DNA of 64,000 bases from NCBI RefSeq assembly GCF_000516985.1, contig NW_006917094.1:1302001-1366000 (forward strand), given 5' to 3'. Below the pieces are notes generated by a model. It worked only from the letters and a program-made list of their open reading frames with translations. It was not told the origin of the DNA and did not search any database. Numbering within the stretch: the stretch's first letter is position 1; every line of letters begins with the position of its first letter. This document shows positions 23,801-36,343 of this stretch, one piece after another. A program made the translations under genes and the position numbers. The DNA is from Pestalotiopsis fici W106-1. Its lineage: Eukaryota > Ascomycota > Sordariomycetes > Amphisphaeriales > Sporocadaceae.

Positions 23801-26800
23801 ATACAACTCGCAGGACCTTTCCTCAGGAACTCGATGGGTGATCCGCCCATCAACGCCACGGTCATGAATACTCGTATTGAGTACTTGTTCTCGCCCACAG
23901 ATAACGATCTCGAGCGACTGCTAGAACTCATCATTCCATCAAAGAACAAATTTGATGAGAACGACGATGAAATCATGGTGGATACCCTGCTCAGGCAGAG
24001 GCGGAAAGGTGCTGTGGTGCGGTTGAATCTGGACAATGTAGAAGTTGGTGTCAAAAACGTGCAACAGCTCCAGTGCCTTCCAGGGTTGGGCGAAGAGGTT
24101 GCCCGCCTTGGCACTGTAGCCAAATATCTTCCCGAAGATGACAAACCCGGTATCCTGACATTGGCCATGATTCGCAATTGTAATTTGTCAGTCCGTCTCG
24201 ACAAACGCTTCGGGCACATTCAAACCTCATTCAAAGACGTTGAAGCCGGGCACATTACCTTTCCCTCGCTCATTGCAGTTGCACTCGGCGCCGCATCAAT
24301 TCATCGAAACGAGACAGAGGAATTGCTTGGCTCTAGCCTTGGTATGAAAAACAGCGGGCCGGTATTCACTATGCGGATCATCCCAGACGCGATGGAACCG
24401 GTCATCAAGCTTCGTCTGAGAAACTTGAACGTCGAGTATCGAGTCCCAACTATCATGGACATATTGGATCTCGCCGAAGACGCAACGCCACAGGACTATG
24501 AGATTCAGCTTGCAGCCTCTGTTGCTAATCTGGGCGAGCAGGCCCACACTGCTATTACAGGAAGATCACCTGAAGCGGAGTTCGACAAAGGCAAGTCGAA
24601 TACAGGGAAGCCAACCAAGCTCGACGTCGTTTTTAGAGACTGTTTGATTGGTTTGAACCCGTTGAATCTGCATTCCAAGTTGATTCTTGCTTTGACGGAT
24701 GCTCGGCTGAAGGTGTCCCTCTCCAAGAGTGACCAAGCCGATGCCGCATTCCATTTCAACAAAGGTTCGGTACTATTGACGGATAATGTGGAAGCACTGG
24801 GCAGTCCTGCGCATGCTTCTCGACGTCGTCCGTCGAATTCTAGTTCAGACCAGATTATCGAATTGTGTGCGCAAGGATATGTGGATATCTGTTTCATATC
24901 AGCTGCAAAGATCAATATCCTCGCTGGAGCAAACGAGGACAAGTCAAAGTTCGTCGATGTTGAAGTTCGTGACAATCTAATTGTCATGGGAACTTGCGCA
25001 GACTCGACGCAAACACTGATGGCACTGGCTAATGCTCTGCAACCGCCGACCCCACCAAGCAAGATTCCAAAGTATCAAACAGCAGTTGTGCCCATGCAGG
25101 ACCTTCTAGCATCAATATCGGCAGACGCCTTTGGCAATGCTGAGGGCAATTTTGATTTTGATGATGACTTTGGACTAGCCCAGGAGCTTGGCGGCGAAGA
25201 TCTCGAAGGAGTCGATCTCGGCGACTCCAGTCAATCTAGCCCATTGGATGTCCATTCTCAGTTCTACGATGAGTCCTTGGAGGGCGAAGGACATGATCTA
25301 GTTGATTCCGTCATATCAGGACACACCTCATCGCAGGACACGAACGACGGCGTTCTTCTCACAAATTTCAATGAAAATGACAAGGATGACGACTCAGATT
25401 TGGTTGTTCATGATGACTATTTTGGCACCCAGTCTGTGATTCACGGATACGCACCAAAATGGAATTCGACCGCGAATCGCTATGAACAACCCAAAGACAC
25501 CAGATCCACAAGATACCCCATGACAGTACGAGTAAGGGATGTGCATTTCATCTGGAACTTGTTTGACGGGTACGATTGGACGCATACTCGAGACGTGATT
25601 ACGAAAGCCGTCGAAGAGGTTGAGGCCAAAGCACTAGAGCGACGTGGGCGGTCGGATCGCGTGCACGTAACTGCGGATATGGAGGCAATGATTGATGAGG
25701 AAGAGACCGTCATTGGGGACTTTCTATTCAACTCCATCTACATTGGCGTTCCAGCCAATCGCGACCCTCGAGAGCTTACGAGAAATATCAATGAAGCCCT
25801 CAACGACAATGCCACGGAAACGGAATCAATCGCCACCACAGCAATGACTGCAACTCCTAGTCGGATGGGCAGCAAGCGTACCAAGAAGAGGCTCAAGCTC
25901 GAACGCAGTAAGCGGCACAAGATCACGTTTGAGCTGGAGGGTATCAATGTCGACATTGCCAATTTTGCGGAGGATTCCGGAGAAACGCAAACCTCAATCG
26001 ACGTCAAGATCAAGGATGTGAATGTCTTTGATCATGTGCCAACATCAACATGGAAGAAGTTTGCAACGTATGACCAAGATGCAGGCGAGCGAGAAATGAA
26101 TACAAGCATGGCGCACATTGAGCTCCTCAAGGTCAAGCCACTCCAGGAGCTGTCGGCCACCGAGTTTGTCCTCAAGGCTACGCTTTTGCCACTGCGACTG
26201 CATGTCGACCAGGATGCTTTGGACTTTATTACACGTTTCTTTGAGTTCAAAGATCCAGATGCGCCCGTGCAGGCATCTGAGGCCGATAAGCCTTTTATTC
26301 AACGAGCCGAGGTCAATTCCGTCCCGGTCAAGCTTGACTTCAAGCCAAAGCGCGTCGACTATGCCGGTCTGAGGTCCGGGCACACTACTGAATTCATGAA
26401 TTTTCTGATCTTGGACGAGGCACGCATGGTCTTGAGACATACCATTGTATATGGCGTTTCTGGCTTTGACCGACTGGGCCAGATGCTAAACGACATCTGG
26501 ATGCCTGAAATCAAGCGAAATCAGTTGCCAGGCATTCTAGCTGGACTTGCGCCGGTGCGTTCTCTGGTCAATGTTGGCAGCGGTATCAGAGACCTCATTG
26601 AAATACCCATCAAGGAGTACAAGAAAGACGGCAAGATTGTACGCAGCATTGGTAAAGGTGCTGCTGCGTTTGCAAAGACTACTGGTACGGAGATTGTGAA
26701 GCTCGGGGCCAAGGTTGCAGTAGGCACCCAGTATGCTCTTCAAGGGGCCGAAGGTCTACTCGCCAAGCCGGGCCAGCAGGAAGGCGACTGGGAAGATGAA

Positions 26801-27179
26801 GAGGCAGACAACGAGAACACCAAGCAAATCAGCTTATATGCAGAGCAGCCGAGCGGTATCTTCCAAGGCCTGAGAGGCGGCTACGTGAGCCTCAAACGTG
26901 ACCTGAATGTGGCTCGGGACGCCATTATTGCCATTCCCGGCGCCGTACAGCAGAGCCAGAGTGCTCAAGATGCCGCAAAGGCCGTGTTGAAACATACACC
27001 GACTATTGTTTTTAGGCCTCTGATCGGTTCAAGCAGAGCCATTGGACAGACCTTGATGGGCGCAACCAATTCATTGGATCCGCACAATAGGAGGAGGATT
27101 GAAGAGGTAAGCTCGCATGACCAATATTGTCCAAGGCTGCAAATACTAACCTTGGCGACAGAAATACAAACGGTATTGA
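20834..27179 (+). CDS. atg2: Autophagy-related lipid-transfer protein Atg2, 2067 aa
   Basis: Exons 20834-21007, 21095-27106 and 27162-27179. The N terminus (KRLLRYALSRLEFLDTDAL, then DVGIKLEKLEHLLQLP) is the chorein-type end of Atg2. The bulk is the long Atg2/Vps13-like hydrophobic-groove protein that moves phospholipids from the ER to the growing phagophore with Atg9 and Atg18. The C terminus (GSGIRDLIEIPI, then NSLDPHNRRRIEEKYKR) is the conserved Atg2 end. The first intron is GC-AG: a GT donor 3 bases later gives an immediate stop, while the GC donor restores the conserved LEKLEHLL junction. The last intron (55 bp) leaves only six coding triplets. Acidic, Ser-rich insertions near residues 190-380 and 1350-1420 are typical of filamentous fungi. 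Length matches the family. Confidence 0.93.
21008..21094 (+). other. Non-canonical GC-AG intron in atg2
   Basis: The donor reads GAG|GCATGT and the acceptor CGCACAG, with a GACTAAC branch point at about 21070-21077. The 87-bp intron must be removed from exactly this GC to keep the conserved Atg2 N terminus in frame. Confidence 0.8.
21806..21845 (+). repeat. 12-bp tandem repeat coding Ser-Met-Pro-Ser
   Basis: About three copies of a 12-base unit (TCTATGCCATCA) give an SMPSSMPSSMPSS stretch in a disordered loop of Atg2. Such in-frame repeats often vary in copy number between strains. Confidence 0.85.
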
Positions 27180-28083
27180 ATTGTTCTTTTTCTTTTGTGA
27201 CTCATGATTCATCACTACGATCATTACAGCAAGGCGTTTCAGGCATAGCAAGAATTGGAGTTTTTCCTTTGGGCAGGCACATGGACGAATCATACGAGAT
27301 GATGTACTGGATTACTTAAATTGCATTGATAGACGGAAGCGCAAGACGACCCTTCCTCTATCACCTTTCTAGATACCATACAATGCTTTACTGTCCGACT
27401 GGATGCAAGCCAGTTATTTGAAATTCGCGGTTGTATCGACGAGGGTGGAAGGAAAGATGTAGGCTTGCCGTCCTAGTTGATCCACCGAGATCTCATTTCC
27501 ATAGAATATCTATGTACGAATAAAATGTGGATTGACCTCGAATGTATCAACGTGTACGAACAAGAGTAAATGCTCGTGATCTGCCAGTTTTGATATCAGG
27601 TTAAACTTTTCTTTTCTTACTTTTCTTTTTCTTTTTGAATATGTGACTGAACGCAGTTCCAAAGAGTATGGGGAAAAGGTTGGGGTTGAACTGAGTGGTT
27701 GTAGATTTGGAGTAGTTGAGGTCCATTGTGGATTGCTCCGCAATAAGATCCCGTGGGTGGGAGTTTTGAGGTTATTGTCGGCGAATGGATCCCCCCTTTG
27801 GTCATGTATATTCTTTGACCTTGCTTGACTTAGTAAAAGCATACCTACCTACCTACGTGCCTACTGTGGTCGTAACTGTGGTGCGCCTCGTCTGAGGAGT
27901 TAAAAAAGTGTCCCCCAAGCAGGCTGAGCGGAGCTCCTCCCCGCTACCGGCACCTGTGTATCAAGTACTTAGTTTGGAAACATCAATTGAAGAGAGACCA
28001 GACACTCCCCCCTTGTTGACATTGATACACGCAAGCAAAGACATATACACATACACGCATACAAAGCCTACTCGACACGCATC
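27180..28083. other. Intergenic stretch between atg2 and the SDR gene
   Basis: The open frame continues past the proposed atg2 stop if the last intron is retained, but conservation favours the spliced end. A CCTACCTACCTACG short tandem repeat lies near 27843-27857. The rest is the atg2 terminator and SDR promoter. Confidence 0.5.
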
Positions 28084-29050
28084 ATGGCAATGGCAAAAGT
28101 TGACAACGAGATCAAGGGCCGCTTGGCACTGATTACTGGCGCATCAGGAGGGTATGTTTGAGATGAGAGAGAGAGGGTGGAAGGTGAACCGCTACTTATT
28201 AACCTAGGCTAACACATATGCGCATCAAACAGCATTGGTGCCGCCTGTGCTCGCTCGCTATGGGCGGAAGGGGCCTCTTTGGCATTGACCTGCAACAGGA
28301 ATAGACAGCCAGTAGATGACCTGGTCAAAGAGCTAATGGCATCTTCTGGTGCCGAGGAAAAGAGAAAGATTTCGGTGCACACGGTCGACACGGGGTCAGT
28401 GGCCGACATTGAGCGGCTGTTTGCCGAGCTACGGGAACAGCATGGGCCCAGCAGCGGGCACGAAGGACCAGATATCCTCGTGTCCAATGCCGGCTACGGC
28501 AAGCGCATTCCTGATATCCTAGATATTCCCATTGACGAGTTTGACTATACGCTCAACGTCAACCTGCGCGCCAGTTTTGTGCTGGCCAAGCTCAGTGTGC
28601 CGTGGATGCAAAAGCAAGGGTGGGGTCGGCTCGTCTTTGTGAGCTCAATTGCCGCTATTGGGGGTGGAATTAACGGGTGTCATTGTGAGTTCATACGACG
28701 TTTATTTCTCAAACTACTTGTCCATCTGGATCTTTTTCTTCTGACAAATCCTTTTTTCCCACATGCAAACAGACGCCGCATCCAAGGCAGGCCTGACGGG
28801 CATGATGAAGAACCTGGCGGCCAAGCAGGCGCAGCACGGCATCACGGTCAACGACGTGGCGCCGGCCATGATTGGGGACACGGGCATGATTCCCGACGCC
28901 AAGATGCTCGAGGGCACGGCCGGTGACGTCCGCAACATACCCGTGGGCCGCCTCGGCACGCCGCTCGAGTGCGCCAATGTCGTGATCATGCTCTGCAAGA
29001 CGGGATATCTGACGGGGCAGAGTATCTTGTTGAGCGGTGGACTAAAGTGA
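28084..29050 (+). CDS. Short-chain dehydrogenase/reductase, 265 aa
   Basis: Exons 28084-28151, 28233-28684 and 28773-29050; introns of 81 and 88 bp. The Rossmann cofactor motif TGASGGIG falls at residues 18-25 across intron 1. An NAG follows in LVSNAGYG. The active-site YxxxK is Y174-x-x-x-K178, with the Tyr codon itself split by intron 2, and a Ser-Ser precedes it in FVSSIAAIGG. The end (GRLGTPLECANVVIMLCKTGYLTGQSILLSGGL) is the classical SDR C terminus. It most resembles 3-oxoacyl-ACP-reductase-type classical SDRs; the substrate cannot be told. There is no signal peptide. A second in-frame ATG two codons on could also start it. Confidence 0.87.
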
Positions 29051-30089
29051 GCGATCTATTCGCCGAAAAGGAAGAAGGAATTTGGACATGTAAGAAAGAA
29101 AGCAGACAATTCATCTCACTGGAGGATATTTGAAAGCAGGACAGACACCGGCAAGGCCGAGGTTTCGTCTATCAATAGTTGTCATCGTGGGTTTGACACA
29201 TTGGTCATGCCTCAAGGATCGGATACTCGTCCGAGCATGATGTGGATACGATTCTACGATACTATGCATTGGTTTGACAGAATTCCGCATCCACAACAAG
29301 AACATTTGCTTAGACAGACTAGAGAAGATTCAAGCTACCTTTTTCTTTAAATAAACGACCCCCAGACTTTTTACATATTTCCCCTTTGAAAAGAGTCCGT
29401 CTGATCTGCTATCTGTGCTGATCTTAAGGTCCAACTCATCGAGTATACATGAGACACGTGGACCGGGATTGGCTCAAACCCTCCAGACAGGGATGCTCTG
29501 CGATCCCCTAGAATCGCGCGCGTTAGTGGGGGGTTGGACTGTCACTTAAAAGGAGGGGCAGCTTTCAATTGCTCGCAAGCCTGGAACGTGTTTGGATGGA
29601 GGGGCAGAAGACGGTTTTCGAAACGAGCTGTAGCAAAAGTCTACCTGCGTACACGCGTCGTAGTGGTGGCCATGAGAAGAGGAAAAGAGAGAGAAGACGA
29701 AACTTGCCGACTTTTAGGAAATCTATTTTGGAATCATTCGCTCTCTCTCTTGAAACTCGGCCCTTATCTTGATCCCAATCTCTTGGCTCTTCTCTGATTT
29801 ATTATATCTCGGACCCCACTCGGTTTCGGTCGCAAGTGACGAGTCGCAAGCCGGTTTGTTGTTTGTTTAGTTATATAGCGCAATCGGGGGACCCCTCCAA
29901 GTATATGCGCTTGTAGGCACTGATGATTTATCATTAGAAATTCAGCATCATCATTCTTCTGTACATAATTTCTCCCAGCCACATTCTTTGCTGCCAGCTG
30001 AAATATTTCTAAGCGACATAATCCCAAGATATTGTGCTTCTTCTTTCCTTTCTTTAACCGAAATATACATTACTGAAAGCATTATTACC
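29051..30089. other. 1.0-kb intergenic stretch
   Basis: This lies between the SDR and glycosyltransferase genes, which are read in the same direction. The short open frame at 29534-29797 has no recognisable domain. No repeat or RNA gene was seen. Confidence 0.5.
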
Positions 30090-31134
30090 ATGGCGGACGG
30101 AAAGAAAGCAGTCGAGTCAGACAAGGGTAAGCTTGGAATATGCCTCCCTCTCTCTCCCTGGCGATCTGGTCGCATAGCACACAAGACACGGGGCATATAC
30201 TAACTCGGGATACTAAACAGTCTGGACGACCTTGATCACCAACAATGCCTACCTCTCTGGTCTTCTCACCCTCGACTTCTCTCTCAAGCAACAAAAGTCC
30301 AAATACCCGCTAGTCGCCCTCTACACCGACACCTTTCCCGAGTCCGGGCTGGCGGCGCTCAAGGCCCGCGGCATCCCGGCGCAACGCATCGAGTACCTGC
30401 TGCCGACCCAGGGCAAGGACTACAGCAACGACCCGCGGTTCTACGACTGCTGGAGCAAGCTGACGCCCTTTTCCCTGGCCCAGTACAAGCGCGTGGTCCA
30501 GCTCGACTCGGACATGCTCGTGCTGCGCAACATGGACGAGCTCATGGAGCTCGAGCTCGACGACCCGGCCGACGTGGAAAAGGGCGTCGGCCGCCGCGTC
30601 TTTGCCGCCGGCCACGCCTGCGTCTGCAACCCCCTCAAGAAGCCGCACTATCCCAAGGACTGGATCCCCGCCCACTGCGCCTTTACCCACCAGCACGGCG
30701 CTCCCGAGGAGGCGCAGACGCAGGGCATCGACCCGGCCGTCGGGCCCCTGGGCTTCATGAACGGCGGCCTCCAGGTCGTCAACCCGGGCAAGGGCGTCTA
30801 CCGCCAGATTGTCGAGTACATGGAGGCGCACGCCCTCAACATGGACTTTGCCGACCAGAGCGTGCTGTCGGATCTGTACCGCGGCCGCTGGGTCCCCCTG
30901 CCCTACATTTACAATGCCCTCAAGACCATGCGCTGGCCCGGCGTGCACGACGCCATTTGGCGCGACGACAGCGTCAAGAATGTCCACTATATCCTGGCCC
31001 CCAAGCCCTGGGACGAAATGGACGAGCAGGGCAACTTTGTCGGCAAGGACGAGTCGCATGCCTGGTGGGTGCGGGTCAACAATGAGAGACTGAAGGCGGA
31101 AGCCGAAAGGGGCGTGCCCAAGGACGGCTTCTAA
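30090..31134 (+). CDS. Glycosyltransferase family 8 protein, 316 aa
   Basis: Exon 1 (30090-30126) codes for 12 residues, then a 94-bp intron with TACTAAACAG at its end, then exon 2 from 30221 to 31134. The sequence opens VWTTLITNNAYLSGLLTLDFSL like glycogenin and galactinol-synthase-type GT8 enzymes. The metal-binding DxD is D108-S-D110 in QLDSDMLVLRN, and FMNGGLQVVNPG is the conserved acceptor-loop block. It should transfer a sugar from a UDP donor in the cytosol. It lacks the long C-terminal tail of glycogenin, so a stand-alone GT8 of unknown acceptor is more likely. GC content is clearly higher than the flanks. Confidence 0.86.
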
Positions 31135-32396
31135 GGCAAAGTACCTAACCCAGGTGGGAGGGATTGATGTTTTCAGAGGGAAGAGACGAGTCCAGCTATC
31201 CGGGCACGCTCGATAGGGAGCGACCAGTGTCATTTGCATGGGACTTTTTGACGGCACGGAAAGATCGAGAAAAAATGAAAAAGAACATATAGAAGCGTAC
31301 ATCTCAACGATGGCATTTTCCGGGCGTGGATAGAGATACAGCGAGCATCAAATCTTGGACATAGCGAGTTTTGTTTTATTTTGGTAGGCGGGGTGGTGTG
31401 GGTTACGGGCATATGATCTGGGTATATGATCTGCCACAAGGCGAAATAGAATTTCTCATTTCACACACAGGTTTGCGGCTGTCTTGTGTCCTTGAATCAA
31501 GACGTAGGTGGTTCGCTGGTATGGCTCTTTTCGAAACTGTTGTACGGGACATTGAGAACAGCAAACCACTACAATTGCTTGTATTCCGCTACAATTTGCA
31601 GCTTGCTACCCTTCAAAAAGGAGGTATCAGCTCCGGCATTTGAACTCTGTGTAAGTGGAGTTGGTAACATCTTTTTTTCATTGGTCCCTTCTTGGTCTTT
31701 TCGTAGACTTGTGTCATATTGAATCGAGAAAATCTCTAGGAAAGAATGAGCTACCGTACCAGCATCGCCAACAAGGAAAGGAACGAGGGTCACTCTACAG
31801 GGTGTTGGCATCTTTCAAGAGAATTCCAGGCAAGAGCACACCACACGTCACCTCGCTCGCCAAGCACCTGCCGCAACCTATGACCAGTTTTGTTTGGCTT
31901 TCATCCTACGGGAGATTATCTACCGACTTGGCTCAGCCCTGTTCAACCCAGAATCACCCAGCAGAAACCATAACAACAACAGCAGCAGCATTATCAGCAC
32001 CTGCTTCACCAACGTTGACCCAAGCAATAATTGACTTGAAAGAGCATGAAATCAGACAGAAAGGACTCAGATACTACGGGATCAGTCAAGAGAATTTAGT
32101 ATACCAAGGACCCAAACGGACACGCACCAACCAAGACAAGTACAACTCGAGGCACTAGAAATACGAGGAATCAGGAGACACTGAATTTTCACAAGATTAT
32201 AGTCACCACGGGTTGAGGCAAAATTCCTCCATCCAAGATTCGGGAGAGAGAGGAACCCCTCCCGTCGACCGAATTACCGCCTCTCAGATCGCCTCATTTC
32301 GCGTCCCACAGCACCTCTCAGCGGTGACTCCGACGTACGCTCGGGGGCCATTTCGCCACATTACCGGCAACGGGATTTCGGAGCGCAAGGAACACA
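31135..32396. other. 1.26-kb intergenic stretch
   Basis: This lies between the GT8 gene and the decayed amylase. It includes a short AAC/AGC-type triplet-rich patch near 31969-31992. Open frames at 31655-32158 and 32213-32569 have no protein family I recognise. Confidence 0.45.
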
Positions 32397-34458
32397 ATGG
32401 ACGGCCCGAACGAAGTCATGTTTCAAGGCTTCGATTCCAACATTCCTGTCGACTACAAGCAATGGAACCACCTCACAGAAGAACTCGAATGGCTTGGACA
32501 TCTCGGTGTGAAACACATTTGGATTCCGCCTGCCACCAAGGCCGCATCGCTCACGAGCGATGGCTATGATGCATACGACCTGTAGGACCTGGGAGAATTC
32601 AATCAAAAGGGCACAAGAAGCACTAAATGGGGCAGCAGATTGGAGTTGCACAGGCTTACTGAAGAAGCATCCAGACGTGGCATCAAGATCATTTTCGACG
32701 CTGTCTTGGATCACAAGGCTGGTGCGGATACAACGGAGCCTGTTAAGGCCATCAGGGCGAACCCCCAGGGCAGTTTACCCTGCAGGCGGGAGATAGCATG
32801 CATGTGCTATGAGGCTGACCAATGTTTTCTCATCTCCAGATCCCCGTCTTGACATCGATTGGCGCCCCCAAGAAATCAGTGCATGGACCGTTTTCAGTTT
32901 TCATGGCCGCCGCTTCTGGCCTGGCAACAGTCTTCGCGTGAAATTATACCACAATTCGATGAAGTGGTCTAAATCCTGCTTCACGGGTGTTGATGTCAAT
33001 GCCGCGACAAACGAGAAAGGCATTTGGCGATTCAGCCAGAAGCGCTGGGCAGACGATGTTGACCGTCGGACGGGCCATGACGATGATCTGCAAGTACATC
33101 CTTCCTGTTAAATAAGACCGAACCAATCCCATATTGACAGGTGCGCTCACCAACAGCATCCGATCATTCATCGATTTCGGGAATTCCGCCGTTCAAAAGA
33201 ACTTCTGCCAATGGGTCAGTTGGCTCAAAAAGCAGCTAAAGTTGGGCGGTATGCGACTTGGAGATTTAAGGCGTTGTTCGACAAAATTCATACGAGACAT
33301 ATTCGTCCCCCATGTTGATACTTTACAAGCATATACAGAAAAATGGGTCATGATAGGCGACTATTGGAAAGACGATATCATCGCTCTCCGCCAGTACCTT
33401 TATCTTACGGGTCACCGCCTCCTTTTATACGATGTACCCTGTAAGCAACACTCTTTATCTTCTTTTACACCTGTGCCAGTTGGTGTTACAAGTACATCTT
33501 TCCCTTTTTTTTATTCTTTGCTGCAAGGCAGCAGACTTGGGCAAAGTGCTCAGAAGAGCACATTCATCGGTAAAGAAGAAAAAGTGTTGAATTACTAACA
33601 CAAGTTATTGCAGTATGCTCGGCATTTTCCAGAGCATCACGGATGGATGGCCCTGTGGATTTGCGGTCATTGGCATTGGGGAGTTTGGCCGCTCGGGAGC
33701 CCAATCACGCCATTGTGAATACTCCATTCTATATCATTCTTGGCTGGAAAGATCCCAACTAAAACCTGTCACAGACCTTCGTTGCAACACATGACACTGC
33801 AAGTCCAAAATCTCCCTCATACAGAACAAATCAGGGAACAAGTAAACCAACTAACAGTTACCAACAGCAAATTGGACGTGCACGCGAGGTGAGAGCTGCA
33901 TTAATGCTTGTATTGCGAAAGTGAATCTAATTTTCAAAGATGCCGGTTGAACCCTGGTTTGTTCCCCTTGCTTACGCATTCATTTTGTTGGGCGATAACT
34001 TTGGGCATCCATGTGTGTCCTGGTCCCATGTGTACAATAAACGGGAGATGAACGAGTATCCATCGCCGCGCAATAATGCCTCGATTGTGCCGCGTCTCAT
34101 GCTGGCACGAAAGTTCTGGGCGTATGGCAAGACGATTGTCAGCTACAACGACTCGGGAAGTCGCATGTCTATTATCCGGACCGGGCGTGGCACCCAGCTC
34201 AGCGATTCTCCTCACGCCTTGATGGTGGTCCTCTTGAACACTCACCCAACCGACATTGAGTTCGTGCAATTAGATGTGGGCCTTTGGAACGTCGACACGA
34301 TCTGGAAGGACGTAACACAACAGACAGCTGGGCTTGTAGAAATCATCAACTCGAACGGTTCCGGGGTTGGAACATTTGGGGTAATGTCCAGGACCGTGTC
34401 CGTTTACGTAAATTGCAATGATCCAAATTACGTCGAGGTCGAACAGTTTTGGCTGTAA
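32397..34458 (+). pseudogene. Decayed intracellular GH13 alpha-amylase
   Basis: The order of GH13 blocks is intact: EVMFQGFD, GVKHIWIPP, GYDAYDL, then DAVLDHKAGAD, EISAWTVF, GVDVNAATNEKGI, KKQLKLGGMRL, GDYWKDD, TFVATHDT, and EPWFVPLAYAFILL. Introns are still visible (for example 32773-32839) and restore several joins. However, a TAG at 32583-32585 interrupts the first domain. The frames between about 33090 and 33170 do not join cleanly. All three catalytic regions are altered: the nucleophile Asp after GMRL is Gly, the acid/base Glu of GEYW is Asp, and the NHD motif is THD. The ancestor was probably a cytosolic alpha-amylase of the fungal GH13 type without signal peptide. A translated but inactive product is unlikely but not excluded. 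Confidence 0.8.
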
Positions 34459-35289
34459 GTACATTACGTGCTGACCTGGGCCGATCAGGCTGACAATATA
34501 AGGGAACACACCAAAAGGGCAGGACCCTCACTCCACGGGGATCTCTGAACAAGATGAAAGTATGGGACTGTGAAGTCAATACTAGAGTAGGATGGATAGT
34601 GTCTTTACAATATTAGAGAGAAAGAGAAACATTAGAGTCATGCCGAAGCGTACACATAGAAAGACAGCGAATCTATCAAATACAAGATCAAGCTAGACTC
34701 GATTGAATGATGTCAGTGAGTGAATAGGAATATGAGATAATGAATGTCTCTTGTTACTAAGTGAGGCGCGATTGGGATGCCATAGTTTGTACCTTGTAGG
34801 AAGGCTGCGCAGCCGAAACAGGATACTCTCTCTGATGGAGGAATCTTGGGCTGCTCTCTCTGACTCGGGGCACACTAGTTGATTTGTGCTTCGCAAAGCT
34901 ATATCAATACATGGCACTTGAACTGTGAAATGATTTGAATATTCAATACACGGAATGATACATGATGCAGCTTCAATGGTGGCCAATAGGATAGAATTAA
35001 AATGCTAGTCACTAGGAACGGGCTGAGATACACCACTATATGAACCAACCAATAAGAGCACAACATTGTACTTATCTATTCCCAATCGAAAAAAAAGAAG
35101 AGGCCGATCCCGGCGCTAAGCTAGTGACGTCCACTCAAAGCTCCCAGCGACTGAGAAATCAGCAATTTGCTATACTGTACTCTCAGACGTCATCATTGTC
35201 GTTGTTGCTGTCGTCAGCCCAACTCCTGTCTCCTGGACTGGTAGACGTGGGTTTTATTTCTTCAACTCTCAAATGTAGAGCGCCTAGCC
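34459..35289. other. Intergenic stretch before the carrier gene
   Basis: This holds the end of the amylase remnant and the promoter of the mitochondrial carrier. No gene or repeat was recognised. Confidence 0.5.
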
Positions 35290-36343
35290 ATGGCCGCCGA
35301 CCTGAAGCAGAAGCCGGCAGAGGCCAGCCAGAGCAAGAACTACAAGGGTTTCGTTGCTGGCGTCTTTTCTGGTATCGCCAAACTGTCTGGTAAGTTTGTC
35401 GCATGATACCTTTGATATAAATACTGATCCAAGACTAATGACAACAGTCGGCCATCCCTTTGACACGATCAAGGTTCGCCTACAAACGACCGACGCCTCG
35501 CGCTTTGCGGGACCGCTCCAGTGCGTCGCGCAGACGATACGCCATGAGGGCGTGCGCGGACTCTACAAGGGCGCCAGCCCCCCGCTCGTCGGCTGGATGT
35601 TCATGGACAGCGTCATGCTGGGCTCGCTGACCGTGTACCGGCGCCTCGTGGCCGAGAACTTCTTCGCGGACCGCGTGCCCACCCTGCCTCACGCGGACAA
35701 GACGGCGGCCGACGGCGGGCAGCCCATTGCCGGCACGTCGGACGCCGTGGCGCACATGCCGGCGCACGGCCACGGCATCGCGGGCATCATGGCGGGCGCG
35801 ACCGTGTCGTTTGTCGCGGCCCCCGTCGAGCACGTCAAGGCGCGTCTGCAGATCCAGTACAATGCGCGGGGGTCGGGGGAGCCGCGCCTGTACTCGGGGC
35901 CCATCGACTGTCTCCGCCGCATCTACGGCGCCCACGGCGTCCGCGGCGTGTACAAGGGCCTGTTTGCCACGCTCATGTTTCGGTCCTTCTTCTTCTTTTG
36001 GTGGGGTTCCTACGACTTGTTTTCGCGGGCGCTGCGCGACCGCACGTCGCTGAGCGCGCCCGCCGTCAACTTCTGGGCCGGCGGCCTGAGCGCCCAGGTC
36101 TTTTGGATCACGAGCTACCCGAGCGACGTGGTCAAGCAGCGCATCATGACGGACCCCCTGGGCGGCCGCCTGGGCGACGGCACGCCTCGCTTCCGGTCCT
36201 GGGCCGACGCCGCGCGCGCCGTCTACCGCGAGAGCGGCTGGAGGGGATACTGGCGCGGGTTCCTGCCGTGTTTCCTGCGCGCGTTCCCCGCCAATGCGGC
36301 GGCTTTGGTGGCGTTTGAGGGTGTCATGAGACACTTGCCTTGA
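35290..36343 (+). CDS. Mitochondrial carrier (SLC25) family protein, 331 aa
   Basis: Exons 35290-35389 and 35448-36343 with a 58-bp intron. Three carrier repeats are visible by their signatures: PFDTIK at residues 37-42, PVEHVK in the second repeat and PSDVVK in the third, each followed by the usual basic and GxxxG-rich helices. This is the six-helix inner mitochondrial membrane exchanger fold. The opening (GVFSGIAKLSVGHPFDTIKV) and the first loop resemble the Ymc1/Crc1 group of amino-acid or carnitine-type carriers; the substrate is not determined. A loop of about 35 residues between repeats 1 and 2 is longer than usual. The coding part is very GC-rich, so a long spurious open frame exists on the other strand. 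Confidence 0.88.

Noticed and set aside
27180..27319. Unspliced extension of atg2 to a stop at 27319
   Set aside because: Removing the 55-bp intron at 27107-27161 gives the conserved Atg2 end; the extension is not conserved-looking.
30310..31302. Minus-strand open frame of 330 codons
   Set aside because: Antisense shadow of the GT8 gene, caused by high third-position GC.
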